The position numbers were made by a program, and so were the translations under genes. Under the pieces are notes generated by a model. That model had not been told where the DNA came from and made no database searches. It was given only the letters and a program-made list of their open reading frames with translations. From Nocardioides sp. SLBN-35 (GTDB taxonomy: Bacteria > Actinomycetota > Actinomycetes > Propionibacteriales > Nocardioidaceae), in assembly GCF_006715725.1 (NCBI RefSeq), contig NZ_VFNU01000001.1:4030001-4094000 (forward strand): a DNA stretch of 64,000 nt, read 5' to 3'. Positions 25,422 to 32,995 of the stretch are shown here, piece by piece. How positions within the stretch are numbered: position 1 is the stretch's first letter; each line of letters starts with the position of its first letter.

Positions 25422-26077
25422 CCCGGGTCGTCGTGGTGACGGGCACCGACACCGGGGTCGGGAAGACCGTCGCCACCGCGGCCCTCGCCGCGACCACGCC
25501 CGGGCGGGTGCTCGTCGTCAAGCCGGTGCAGACCGGCGTCGGCGGCGCCGACCCGGACGTCCCCGACGTCGACACCGTGCGCACCCTCGCGGGCTGCGAG
25601 GCCGTCCAGCTGGCCGCGCTCGACGAGCCGCTGGCCCCCGACACCGCCGCGCGCCGCCAGGGCGAGAGCCTGCCGACGGTCGCCGAGCACGCCGCGCGGA
25701 TCCGCGACCTCGCGGCGTCGTACGACGTCGTGATCGTCGAGGGCGCCGGCGGGCTGCTGGTCCGGCTCGACCTCGACGGGGGCACCCTGCTCGACCTCGC
25801 CGTCGCGCTCGGCGCCGAGGTGGTCGTCGTCGCCCGGGCCGGGCTCGGCACGCTCAACCACACCGAGCTCACCGTCGCGGCGCTGCGCTCGCGCGGCGTC
25901 GAGCCGGCGGGCCTGGTGATCGGCGCCTGGCCGTCCGAGCCCGGGCTCGCCGAGACGTGCAACCGCACGGACCTGCCCCGGGTGACCGGCGTACCCGTCC
26001 TCGCCGTCATCCCCGACGGCGCTGGATCCCTTGCTCCCGGCGGGTTCCGGGAGCAGGTGTCGACCTGGTTCGGCTGA
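25418..26077 (+). CDS. bioD: Dethiobiotin synthetase BioD
   Basis: A 219-residue P-loop enzyme that closes the ureido ring of dethiobiotin using CO2 and ATP. Motifs: GTDTGVGKT (P-loop) near residue 9, VVKPVQTG near residue 33 and EGAGGLLV near residue 109. It starts at GTG 25418 inside the bioF stop and is the last gene of the island. It stops 14 bp before the convergent amidase gene. Confidence 0.95.
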   Translation: MTRVVVVTGTDTGVGKTVATAALAATTPGRVLVVKPVQTGVGGADPDVPDVDTVRTLAGCEAVQLAALDEPLAPDTAARRQGESLPTVAEHAARIRDLAASYDVVIVEGAGGLLVRLDLDGGTLLDLAVALGAEVVVVARAGLGTLNHTELTVAALRSRGVEPAGLVIGAWPSEPGLAETCNRTDLPRVTGVPVLAVIPDGAGSLAPGGFREQVSTWFG

Positions 26078-26091
26078 GCCTCAGCACAGCC

Positions 26092-27516
26092 TCACCACAG
26101 GGGTGGGTGACGGTCCTTCCACGGAGCCGCGGCCTCGACCTGTGCGGCCAGCGAGAGGAGCAGCTCCTCCTCGGCGGGCCGGGCGGCGAGCATGACGCCG
26201 ACCGGGAGTCCGTCGGGTGTCTGGTGCAGCGGCAGCGAGATGGCCGGCATGCCGGTGACGTTCCACGCGGAGGTCCACGGCGTGAAGCGCTTCTGCGCCT
26301 CGAAGTCGGCCGCCGGGTCGGCGTCGTCGCGGATCGCGCCGACCGGGAGCGGCGGGCTGGCGAGGGTCGGCGTGAGCACGATGTCGTACGGCGCCAGCGC
26401 GACCAGCGCGTCGGCGGCATGGCGGCGCATCGCCCCGATCGCCAGGCCGAACTCCGGGCCCGACACCGCCTCGCCACGCTCGCCCAGCCACCGGGTCAGC
26501 GGCCGGACCTGCGCCCGCTGGGCCGGCTCGAGCGGGACGGTCGACAGCGCGGTGAGCACCGCCCAGCAGGTCTCGAAGACGCCGACGGCCTCAGGCGGCA
26601 GCGGCACCTGCACGTCCTCGATCACGTGGCCGAGGGAGGCGAGCAGGCGCGACGCGTCGTCGTACGCCTGCTGGACCTCGGGGTGCACCTCGACGTCCGC
26701 GATGACCGGCCGGTCGAAGCGCGCGATCCGCAACCGGCCGGGCTCGCGCCCGGCGGCCTCGAGGAAGGTGCCGCCCGGAGCCGGCGCCCACGTGGGGTCG
26801 CCCGCGCGACGGCCCGCGAGCACGTCGAGCAGCGCGGCGGCATCCGCGACCGTGCGGGCGATCGGGCCGGAGACGGCGAGCCCGATCGGGTCGCCGTACA
26901 TCGGGAAGCCGCTGACCCGGCCACGGCTGGGCTTGAGCCCGACCAGGCCGCAGCACGAGGCGGGGATGCGGATCGAGCCCCCGCCGTCGGAGCCCTGGGC
27001 GACGGGCACCAGCCCGGCGGCCACCGCCGAGGCCGCGCCACCCGAGGAGCCGCCGGCCATCCGGGTGGTGTCCCACGGCGTGACCGCCGGCGGACGGCCC
27101 TCTGGCTCGGTGTAGCAGGGCGATCCGAACTCGGGCGTGCTCGTCTTCCCGAGGCTGACCATCCCGGCGTCCTCGATCGCCAGGGCCACGCTGTCGGACA
27201 CCTCAGGGACGTAGCCCGCGAACACCGGCGACCCGAAGGCGGTCGGTACGCCGCGGGTGAGGTTGAGGTCCTTGATCGCCGTCGGTACGCCGGCCAGCGG
27301 GGACGCGCCGTCCCCGACCGGTCCGACCGCGGCGACCTCCCGGGCCCGGCGCCGCGCGGCATCCGGGTCGCGGAGCACGAACGCGCCGTCGACGTACTCC
27401 TGCGGGAGTCGCGCGGCGCGTTCGAGGTAGTGCTCGGTGAGCTCGACGGGGCTGATCTCGCCGGAGCGGATCAGCGCCCCCTGCTCGAGGGCGGTCAGGT
27501 CGTGGAGTTCGGCCAC
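26092..27516 (-). CDS. Amidase (amidase signature family)
   Basis: A 474-residue amidase signature enzyme. The Ser-Ser-Lys triad is visible: lysine in VPTAIKDLN near residue 82, the first serine in AGGSSGGAASAVAAG near residue 157, and the nucleophile in GSDGGGSIRIPAS near residue 181. This family includes amide hydrolases with many substrates; the lack of GatB/GatC neighbours and the sequence speak against GatA. The start is GTG 27516. No signal peptide, so it is cytoplasmic. Confidence 0.9.
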   Translation of the reverse strand: MAELHDLTALEQGALIRSGEISPVELTEHYLERAARLPQEYVDGAFVLRDPDAARRRAREVAAVGPVGDGASPLAGVPTAIKDLNLTRGVPTAFGSPVFAGYVPEVSDSVALAIEDAGMVSLGKTSTPEFGSPCYTEPEGRPPAVTPWDTTRMAGGSSGGAASAVAAGLVPVAQGSDGGGSIRIPASCCGLVGLKPSRGRVSGFPMYGDPIGLAVSGPIARTVADAAALLDVLAGRRAGDPTWAPAPGGTFLEAAGREPGRLRIARFDRPVIADVEVHPEVQQAYDDASRLLASLGHVIEDVQVPLPPEAVGVFETCWAVLTALSTVPLEPAQRAQVRPLTRWLGERGEAVSGPEFGLAIGAMRRHAADALVALAPYDIVLTPTLASPPLPVGAIRDDADPAADFEAQKRFTPWTSAWNVTGMPAISLPLHQTPDGLPVGVMLAARPAEEELLLSLAAQVEAAAPWKDRHPPLW

Positions 27517-27538
27517 GACCCGACCCTACCCATCGTGC

Positions 27539-28381
27539 TCAGCCCTGCTGGAAGGCCAGGACCTGGGAGGCCGGCCCGCCCAGGTAGGCGTCCTGGTCGA
27601 GGACCGCACTGTTCTTGCCGGCCGGCGACGGCAGGCCCTGGCGGGAGTTGACGACCCCGTTGAGGAGCCCGCCCACCCCGCACCCGGTGGCCGCCGGGAC
27701 GGCGAAGGACCTGTCGACGACGACACCCCCACGGGCGTGGATCAGGCTGCCGGCCTCGCCGACCGGCACGAACTCGAAGGACCCGGCCTTCTCCATGGCC
27801 AGGTGCAGCACGATCGGGTTCGCATTGGAGCCGATGTAGCAGTTTGTGCCGAGCAGGGCGTTCTTGAGCCGGATCTTCACGGGCAGGGCGACCACCTCGC
27901 CGCCGTAGATCGAGGCCAGGATGTCGATCTGCGGGAGCTCGGTCGTGGCGAGCTCGACGGTCGCGGTCACGTCGGTGAGACCGGGCAGCAGCCGCTCGAG
28001 GCCGGGCACGCCGAGCAGCCCTCCGGGGACCTGCATCGGGCCGGAGGTGAAGACCTTGCCGGGCGTGCCGAAGGTCTTCTCCCCCGCGCCGACGCTCGCG
28101 ATGCCGAGCGAGAGCACCGACTGCGCGGTCACGGGGACGGTGCCGTTGCCGATCACGAAGGTGCCACCCGTGACCACGGCGGTCACGCAGGACGTCGAGG
28201 CGTCGTCGGCCTCGGCCAGCATCTGCGCTGCGGGGCAGTTGCGGAAGACCTCGAACGGGTGCGGCTCGTCGGCGGCGTGGGCCACCGGGGCGGTCGGGAC
28301 CAGCGCGGCGGCGGGGAGGGCGAGTGCCGCGACCAGGGCGGCGAGGCGGGCACGGGAGCGACGGCACGGGAGCAGCGTCAT
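27539..28381 (-). CDS. Secreted protein of unknown function
   Basis: A 280-residue protein with a clear Sec signal peptide: basic start, hydrophobic run (LAALVAALALPAAALV) and a cleavage site after AHA near residue 37. The mature protein is rich in Gly, Val and Thr and contains the segment LLGTNCYIGSNANPIVLHL. Four cysteines could form two disulfides. I recognise it as a conserved actinobacterial exported family but know no function. ATG 28381 has AGGAGAG 5 nt upstream. The terminator of the upstream gene lies just before it, so it is probably transcribed alone. Confidence 0.75.
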   Translation of the reverse strand: MTLLPCRRSRARLAALVAALALPAAALVPTAPVAHAADEPHPFEVFRNCPAAQMLAEADDASTSCVTAVVTGGTFVIGNGTVPVTAQSVLSLGIASVGAGEKTFGTPGKVFTSGPMQVPGGLLGVPGLERLLPGLTDVTATVELATTELPQIDILASIYGGEVVALPVKIRLKNALLGTNCYIGSNANPIVLHLAMEKAGSFEFVPVGEAGSLIHARGGVVVDRSFAVPAATGCGVGGLLNGVVNSRQGLPSPAGKNSAVLDQDAYLGGPASQVLAFQQG

Positions 28382-28515
28382 GTTCTCTCCTGGGAGCAGG
28401 GGGTGGGGGGATGCGACGGGGTCCGAGCCCTCCCGCCGGTCCCATCCAGCCAAAGCGTCACCAGAAGATCAACTCTTGTTGTCACACGCTGTTACTGCTA
28501 AGACGGCTCGCCAAA

Positions 28516-28554
28516 ACGCCGCTGCCGCACGCAGAGGGCGTGCGGCAGCGGCGT
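28516..28554 (-). terminator. Rho-independent terminator after the FMN reductase gene
   Basis: Arms 28516-28532 and 28538-28554 form a perfect 17-bp stem with a 5-nt loop. On the minus strand the stem is followed by TTTT (complement of 28513-28516). It begins 15 bp after the stop at 28570. Confidence 0.85.
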
Positions 28555-28569
28555 CGGGCGAGGGCGGGG

Positions 28570-29127
28570 TCAGGCCGCGCTCACCTCGGGGGCGAACTCG
28601 ACCAGGGTGCCGAGCGCGGCGAGCAGCTTGGCGCGGACCTCGGGGTCGGTGGTCGGGTCGACGTCGACGGCCGGCTGCGAGACGGTGACGTCCTCGACCA
28701 CGATCGCACCGGCGATGCCGGCGGAGCGGGCGGTGTCGCCGTGGGCCCACTTGCCGCCGTACGGCGTGGGGGTGGCGCCGATGACGCCGAACGGCTTGCC
28801 GACCATGGCGCCGGCGCCGTAGGGGCGCGAGATCCAGTCGATGGCGTTGTTGAGGACGGCCGGCATGGTGCCGTTGTACTCGGGGGTGACGGCCAGGACG
28901 CGGTCGGCGGAGGCGACGCGCTCGCGCAGCGCGACGGCGGCGGCCGGCGCGGTCGCGCCGTCGAGGTCCTCGTTGTAGAACGGGACCTGGTCGAGACCCT
29001 CGACGATGTCCAGCGTGACGCCGGCGGGCGCCTCGTCGCGCAGGATCTCGGCGAGCTTGCGGTTGAGGGAGTCGGCCCGCAGGGATCCGACGAGGACGGC
29101 GACGCGGGTGCTCTGGGTGTCAGTCAT
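28570..29127 (-). CDS. NADPH-dependent FMN reductase family protein
   Basis: A 185-residue flavodoxin-like reductase. The FMN phosphate loop is GSLRADSLNRKLA near residue 14, and the family signature PEYNGTMPAVLNNAIDWISR is near residue 82. Members reduce FMN, quinones, azo dyes or chromate with NAD(P)H. It is a single gene with its own strong terminator. The physiological substrate cannot be told. Confidence 0.9.
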   Translation of the reverse strand: MTDTQSTRVAVLVGSLRADSLNRKLAEILRDEAPAGVTLDIVEGLDQVPFYNEDLDGATAPAAAVALRERVASADRVLAVTPEYNGTMPAVLNNAIDWISRPYGAGAMVGKPFGVIGATPTPYGGKWAHGDTARSAGIAGAIVVEDVTVSQPAVDVDPTTDPEVRAKLLAALGTLVEFAPEVSAA

Positions 29128-29181
29128 GGAGGTCTAAACGGACCGTGGTCCGCTTCCATTCCCGGGGTGAGAGAAGTTTCT

Positions 29182-29673
29182 TCAGTCGGGTTTCCTCACC
29201 CACACGTCGACCGCCTCGCCTGCCGCCACCACTGCCGCGTGGCGATCGACCGGCAGCGCAACCAGCGGGCAGTCGTCGGTCCCCTCCTCGACGACGACCA
29301 CGACGACACCCGCCGGTGCGAGCAGCCGGTTCGCCGCCGCCACCACCGGGCACACTTCGTCGTGGTGCAGCACGCCGTCGATCGCGATCCCGGTGGCACG
29401 CACCCTCGGCAGCGCTCCCACCACCTCCAGCAGCTACTCCGACGGCTCCTTCCAGTCGACACGGGCCAGGTCGCCGACCGCGGCCAGCGCGTCGACCAGG
29501 GCCAGCACCGCCTCCACGTCCCCCGCCTCGTCGATGCCGCGGTCCGCGAGCTGCTCGGCGTGCCGCTCGAGATAGGCGTCGGCGTCGGTCAGCGCGAGCC
29601 GCACCTCCGGCGCGACCCGTGGGTCGTCGGTCAGCAGGTCCACGAGCCGGTCCCAGGCGGCGAGGTCGCTCAT
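29182..29673 (-). pseudogene. DUF6630-like gene split by an in-frame amber codon
   Basis: One continuous minus-strand frame runs from ATG 29673 to the stop at 29182 (164 codons) and is interrupted only by TAG at 29434-29436 (codon 80). The first half (MSDLAAWDRLVDLL to DWKEPSE) and second half (LLEVVGALPRVRATGIAIDG onward, ending in DVWVRKPD) read as one small soluble protein, similar to DUF6630 family proteins as far as I can recall. No frameshift is needed. It may be a recent nonsense mutation, a sequencing error or a readthrough site. Function unknown. Confidence 0.6.
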
Positions 29674-29722
29674 GGCCGGATCGTAAGCGGCTGTCGGCGA
29701 CCCGATCTAGGGTGGCCTCACC

Positions 29723-30334
29723 ATGCCCAAGGACCTCCCCGTGCTGACCAGCGCGCCCGTCGTGCGCCGCGACGCCGCCCGCAACCGGGAGGCGCTGCTG
29801 CAGGCCGCAGCCGAGCTGATCGAGACCTGCGGGGTCGACGACCTCACGACCGAGGCGGTCGCGGCGCGGGCGGGCGTCGGCAAGGGCACGGTGTTCCGGC
29901 GGTTCGGGAGCCGCGAGGGGCTGATGGCCTCGCTGCTCAACCACCGCGAGGAGGAGTGGCAGGCCAGCGTGATCAGCGGTCCGCCGCCGTTGGGTCCGGG
30001 GGCGCCGCCGATGGAGCGGCTGCTGGCGTTCGGCGCGTCCCGGCTGCGCCACCACCGCGAGCAGGCCGCCCTGATCGAGGCGGCGGGGAGCACGTGGGGC
30101 GAGAACTACGCCGTGCTCGGGTTCGTGTCGCTGCACGTGCGCATGCTGCTCTCCCAGCTCGGGGTCCGAGGCGACCTCGGCTACCTCTCGACCGCCCTCG
30201 TCGCGCCACTGGCCGTGCCGGTGCTGCGCCAGCAGATCGACGCGGGCGGGATGAGCGAGGCGCAGGTGGTCGCCGGCTGGAACGACCTGGTGGCGCGGGT
30301 CGTCGCTCAGCCCAGCGACACCCGCAGCAGCTGA
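29723..30334 (+). CDS. TetR/AcrR family transcriptional regulator
   Basis: A 203-residue TetR protein with the HTH at residues about 25-65 (VAARAGVGKGTVFRRFGSRE). The sequence TAGGGT at 29708-29713 ends 9 nt before the ATG, which would suit a -10 element and a leaderless or nearly leaderless message. Its last 28 bp overlap the convergent SMP-30 gene. The target is not obvious; the FMN reductase gene upstream on the other strand is a candidate because similar pairs are common. Confidence 0.9.
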   Translation: MPKDLPVLTSAPVVRRDAARNREALLQAAAELIETCGVDDLTTEAVAARAGVGKGTVFRRFGSREGLMASLLNHREEEWQASVISGPPPLGPGAPPMERLLAFGASRLRHHREQAALIEAAGSTWGENYAVLGFVSLHVRMLLSQLGVRGDLGYLSTALVAPLAVPVLRQQIDAGGMSEAQVVAGWNDLVARVVAQPSDTRSS

Positions 30335-31161
30335 CCGTCCCAGTCCCGGAAGGTCGGGAGCTCCGCCGGACCGGGCCAGTGCGCGGCGACGACGTAGAGG
30401 GTGTCGCCGTCGATCGCGCAGGCGAAGCCGCCGCGGTCCAGCTCGACGGTGCGCAGCACCTCGCCGCCCTCGGCGACGCGGACGCAGTGCTGGTGCGGGA
30501 CGTCGGCGTACCAGACGGCGCCCTCGGCGTCGAGGCAGATGCCGTCGGGGTTGTCGGTACCGAGGTCGGCCCAGACCCGGCGGCCCGACAGTGCGCCGTC
30601 GGCGGCGATGTCGAAGGCCACCAGCTGCGAGCGGTACGAGTCCGCGACGACCAGGGTGCTCCCGTCGGCGGTGACGGCCATCCCGTTGGGGAAGGCGAGG
30701 TCGTCGGCGACCACGCCGGCCGTGCCGTCGGGCAGCACGAGCGCCACGAAGCCGGGCGCACGGTCACCAGCCGGCGGCCCGACGGCGAAGTCGAAGGCGC
30801 AGCTGTTGACGTAGGCCCGGCCGAGCCGGTCGACCACGATGTCGTTGTGGCCGTACGCCGACAGCCCGGCCAGGTCGGCGTACGGCGCCAGGGTGCCGTC
30901 AGGCTCTCGCACGAGCAGCGCGTTCGCCTGGTTGGAGACCAGGACCAGGCGCCCGTCGGGCAGGAAGTCGAAGCACAGCGGGAGCGACGTGTGCTCGACG
31001 ACCACCTCCACGCAGTCGTGCTCGTCGACCGCGATGATCCGGCCGTGGGTCCAGTCGCTGAACCAGATCCGGCCGTCGTGCCACCGCGGCGACTCCACCA
31101 GGCCCAGTCCGCTCACGAGGATGTCCATGCAGGAGGGACCGGCCGGGTCCGCCGGACTCAT
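30307..31161 (-). CDS. SMP-30/gluconolactonase/LRE family protein
   Basis: A 284-residue beta-propeller lactonase-like protein. The metal-binding residues of the SMP-30 family are visible: glutamate in LVESPRWHDG, asparagine in AFPNGMAVTADGST and aspartate in NPDGICLDAEG. It would hydrolyse a sugar or other lactone with a divalent metal. ATG 31161 lies 18 bp after the cimA stop on the same strand, so it can be co-transcribed; ATG 31128 is a shorter alternative. Substrate unknown. Confidence 0.85.
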   Translation of the reverse strand: MSPADPAGPSCMDILVSGLGLVESPRWHDGRIWFSDWTHGRIIAVDEHDCVEVVVEHTSLPLCFDFLPDGRLVLVSNQANALLVREPDGTLAPYADLAGLSAYGHNDIVVDRLGRAYVNSCAFDFAVGPPAGDRAPGFVALVLPDGTAGVVADDLAFPNGMAVTADGSTLVVADSYRSQLVAFDIAADGALSGRRVWADLGTDNPDGICLDAEGAVWYADVPHQHCVRVAEGGEVLRTVELDRGGFACAIDGDTLYVVAAHWPGPAELPTFRDWDGQLLRVSLG

Positions 31162-31179
31162 CGCCCGCGGTCTTGGCGC

Positions 31180-32787
31180 TCAGTCCTGGTGGTGGCGCAG
31201 CAGCCCGTAGGTGAGGCTGTCCGCGAGCGCCTCCCACGATGCCTCGATCACGTTCGCGCCGACGCCGACGGTCACCCACGAGGACGCCCCGTCGGTGGTC
31301 TCGATGAGCACGCGGGTGATGGCGTCGGTGCCGTGCCCCTGGTCGAGGATGCGGACCTTGAAGTCGATCAGCTCGAACTTCGCGATCTCCGGGTACGCCT
31401 GCTCGATCGCCGAGCGCAGCGCCTGGTCGAGCGCGTTGACCGGGCCGTTGCCCTCCCCCGTCACGACGTAGCGCACACCGGCCGCGGTGAGCTTCACGGT
31501 CGCCTCGGACACGGCCTCCTCGCCCGGTGCGGCGTGGGTGAGCGTCTCGGTGATCACGCGCCAGCTCTCGACGTCGAAGTACGACGGCCGGTGGCCGTCC
31601 ACCTCCTCGGCGAGGAGCAGCTCGAAGGACGCGTCGGCGGCCTCGAAGGTGTAGCCGCTCAGCTCGAGCTCCTTGACCCGGTTGGTCACCCGGGTGACCA
31701 GCTCGGGGTTGTCGGAGAGGTCGAAGCCGAGCTCCTTGCCCTTGAGCTCGATGGTCGCGCGGCCGGCCATGTCGGAGACGAGCAGGCGCATGTCGTTGCC
31801 GACGCCGGCCGGGTCCATGTGCTGGTAGAGGTCGGGGTCGACCTTGATCGCACTGGCGTGCAGGCCGGCCTTGTGGGCGAAGGCCGAGGCACCGACGTAC
31901 GGCTGGCGCGCGGCGGGCGGCACGTTGGTCACCTCGGCGACGGCGTGCGCGATCCGGGTGGCCTCGGTGAGCAGGCCCGGCGGCAGCACCTGCTGGTCGA
32001 GCTTGAGCTCGAGGTTGGCGACGACGTTGACGAGGTCGGCGTTGCCGGTGCGCTCGCCGTAGCCGTTGATGCAGCCCTGGACGTGGGTGGCGCCCGCCTC
32101 GACGGCCGCCAGCGTGTTGGCGACGGCGAGGCCGGTGTCGTTGTGGCAGTGGATGCCGACCCGGACCTGGGTCGTCTCGAGCACGTCGTGCACGACGTCG
32201 GAGACCCAGCCCGGCAGCATGCCGCCGTTGGTGTCGCACAGGGCGACCACCTCCGCACCGGCGTCGTACGCCGTGCGCAGCACCTCGAGCGCGTAGGCCC
32301 GGTCGAGCCGGTAGCCGTCGAAGAAGTGCTCGGCGTCGAGGAACACCTGCTGGCCCTCGGCCCGCAGGTGGGAGACGGTGTCGCGGATCATCGCGAGGTT
32401 CTCCTCCAGCGTGGTCCGCAGCGCCTTCTCGACGTGGCCGACGTGCGACTTGGCGACCAGTGTGACAACGCCTGCACCACTGTCACGCAGCGCGGCGACC
32501 TGCGGGTCGTCGGCCGCGAGCAGGCCGGCGCGGCGGGTCGAGCCGAAGGCCGCGAGGCGGGCGTGCTCGAGGTCCAGCTCGAGCGCCGCCCGGCGGAAGA
32601 ACTCGGTGTCCTTCGGGTTGGCGCCCGGCCAGCCACCCTCGATGTACCCGACGCCGAGCCCGTCCAGGTGCCGCGCGATGGCGAGCTTGTCGGCCACCGT
32701 GGGGTTGAGCCCCTCCTGCTGCATACCGTCGCGCAGGGTGGTGTCGTAGACGTGGAACGAGCCGTGGAGGTCGAGCTGCTGGGTCAT
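31180..32787 (-). CDS. cimA: Citramalate synthase (2-isopropylmalate synthase-like)
   Basis: A 535-residue enzyme of the LeuA/homocitrate synthase family. The catalytic start YDTTLRDGMQQEGLN near residue 15, the metal-binding HCHNDTGLAVANTL near residue 209 and GCINGYGERTGNADL near residue 234 are clear, and a C-terminal regulatory (LeuA dimer) domain follows from about residue 400. The DGMQQEG variant and length match the CimA group, which condenses pyruvate and acetyl-CoA to citramalate as a route to 2-oxobutyrate and isoleucine. It follows a leader peptide and terminator, and ilvE and leuB lie close by. ATG 32787 was chosen over an upstream extension. Confidence 0.9.
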   Translation of the reverse strand: MTQQLDLHGSFHVYDTTLRDGMQQEGLNPTVADKLAIARHLDGLGVGYIEGGWPGANPKDTEFFRRAALELDLEHARLAAFGSTRRAGLLAADDPQVAALRDSGAGVVTLVAKSHVGHVEKALRTTLEENLAMIRDTVSHLRAEGQQVFLDAEHFFDGYRLDRAYALEVLRTAYDAGAEVVALCDTNGGMLPGWVSDVVHDVLETTQVRVGIHCHNDTGLAVANTLAAVEAGATHVQGCINGYGERTGNADLVNVVANLELKLDQQVLPPGLLTEATRIAHAVAEVTNVPPAARQPYVGASAFAHKAGLHASAIKVDPDLYQHMDPAGVGNDMRLLVSDMAGRATIELKGKELGFDLSDNPELVTRVTNRVKELELSGYTFEAADASFELLLAEEVDGHRPSYFDVESWRVITETLTHAAPGEEAVSEATVKLTAAGVRYVVTGEGNGPVNALDQALRSAIEQAYPEIAKFELIDFKVRILDQGHGTDAITRVLIETTDGASSWVTVGVGANVIEASWEALADSLTYGLLRHHQD

Positions 32788-32817
32788 CGGGGTTCTCTCG
32801 CTGGGTGTCACCTGGGC

Positions 32818-32847
32818 AAAACAAAAGCCTCCCGACAACGAGAGGCT
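32818..32847 (-). terminator. Attenuator terminator upstream of cimA
   Basis: On the minus strand, 32847-32826 folds into a nine-pair stem (one GU) with a four-base loop, and the run UUUUGUUUU follows (complement of 32826-32818). It lies 28 nt after a short leader ORF and 30 nt before the cimA start, the classical place for an attenuator. Confidence 0.8.
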
Positions 32848-32848
32848 G

Positions 32849-32875
32849 GCGCGTCCGACGGGGCGTCGGACGCGC
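32849..32875 (-). promoter_or_regulatory. Leader hairpin directly after the cimA leader peptide
   Basis: Arms 32849-32860 and 32864-32875 pair perfectly over 12 bp with a 3-nt loop. The stem touches the leader stop codon (32875-32877) and precedes the terminator hairpin. It could be the pause or alternative structure of an attenuator. Confidence 0.65.
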
Positions 32876-32946
32876 TAACTAATGATCTCGAGACGGTCGC
32901 TGCGCGACCTCCTCAATCCAAGGATCGTCACGGTGATGGTGCTCAC
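32875..32946 (-). CDS. Putative cimA leader peptide (branched-chain attenuation)
   Basis: A 23-residue ORF starting at GTG 32946. It begins MSTITVTILG and ends EIIS, so it is rich in Ile, Val, Thr and Leu, with CTT and TTG leucine codons that are rare in this genome. A 12-bp hairpin and a rho-independent terminator follow before cimA. There is no clear ribosome binding site, so a leaderless start is possible. The middle part (LRRSRSDRLE) is encoded by a member of the repeat family described at 40894-40927. Confidence 0.6.
   Translation of the reverse strand: MSTITVTILGLRRSRSDRLEIIS
32886..32919. repeat. REP-like element, copy within the cimA leader
   Basis: Shares TCTCGAGACG and TCGCTGCGCGACCTCCTC with 40894-40927, differing by one inserted G between the two blocks and in the last bases. 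It encodes part of the leader peptide. Confidence 0.6.
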
Positions 32947-32995
32947 GAGGTCAGTGTGCCACGGACGCCCGGTCCGCCGGCTCGGAGTCCAAGGC

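Noticed and set aside
26092..27516. Calling the amidase GatA of the tRNA amidotransferase
   Set aside because: No gatB or gatC neighbours, and the sequence around the triad is of the general amidase type.
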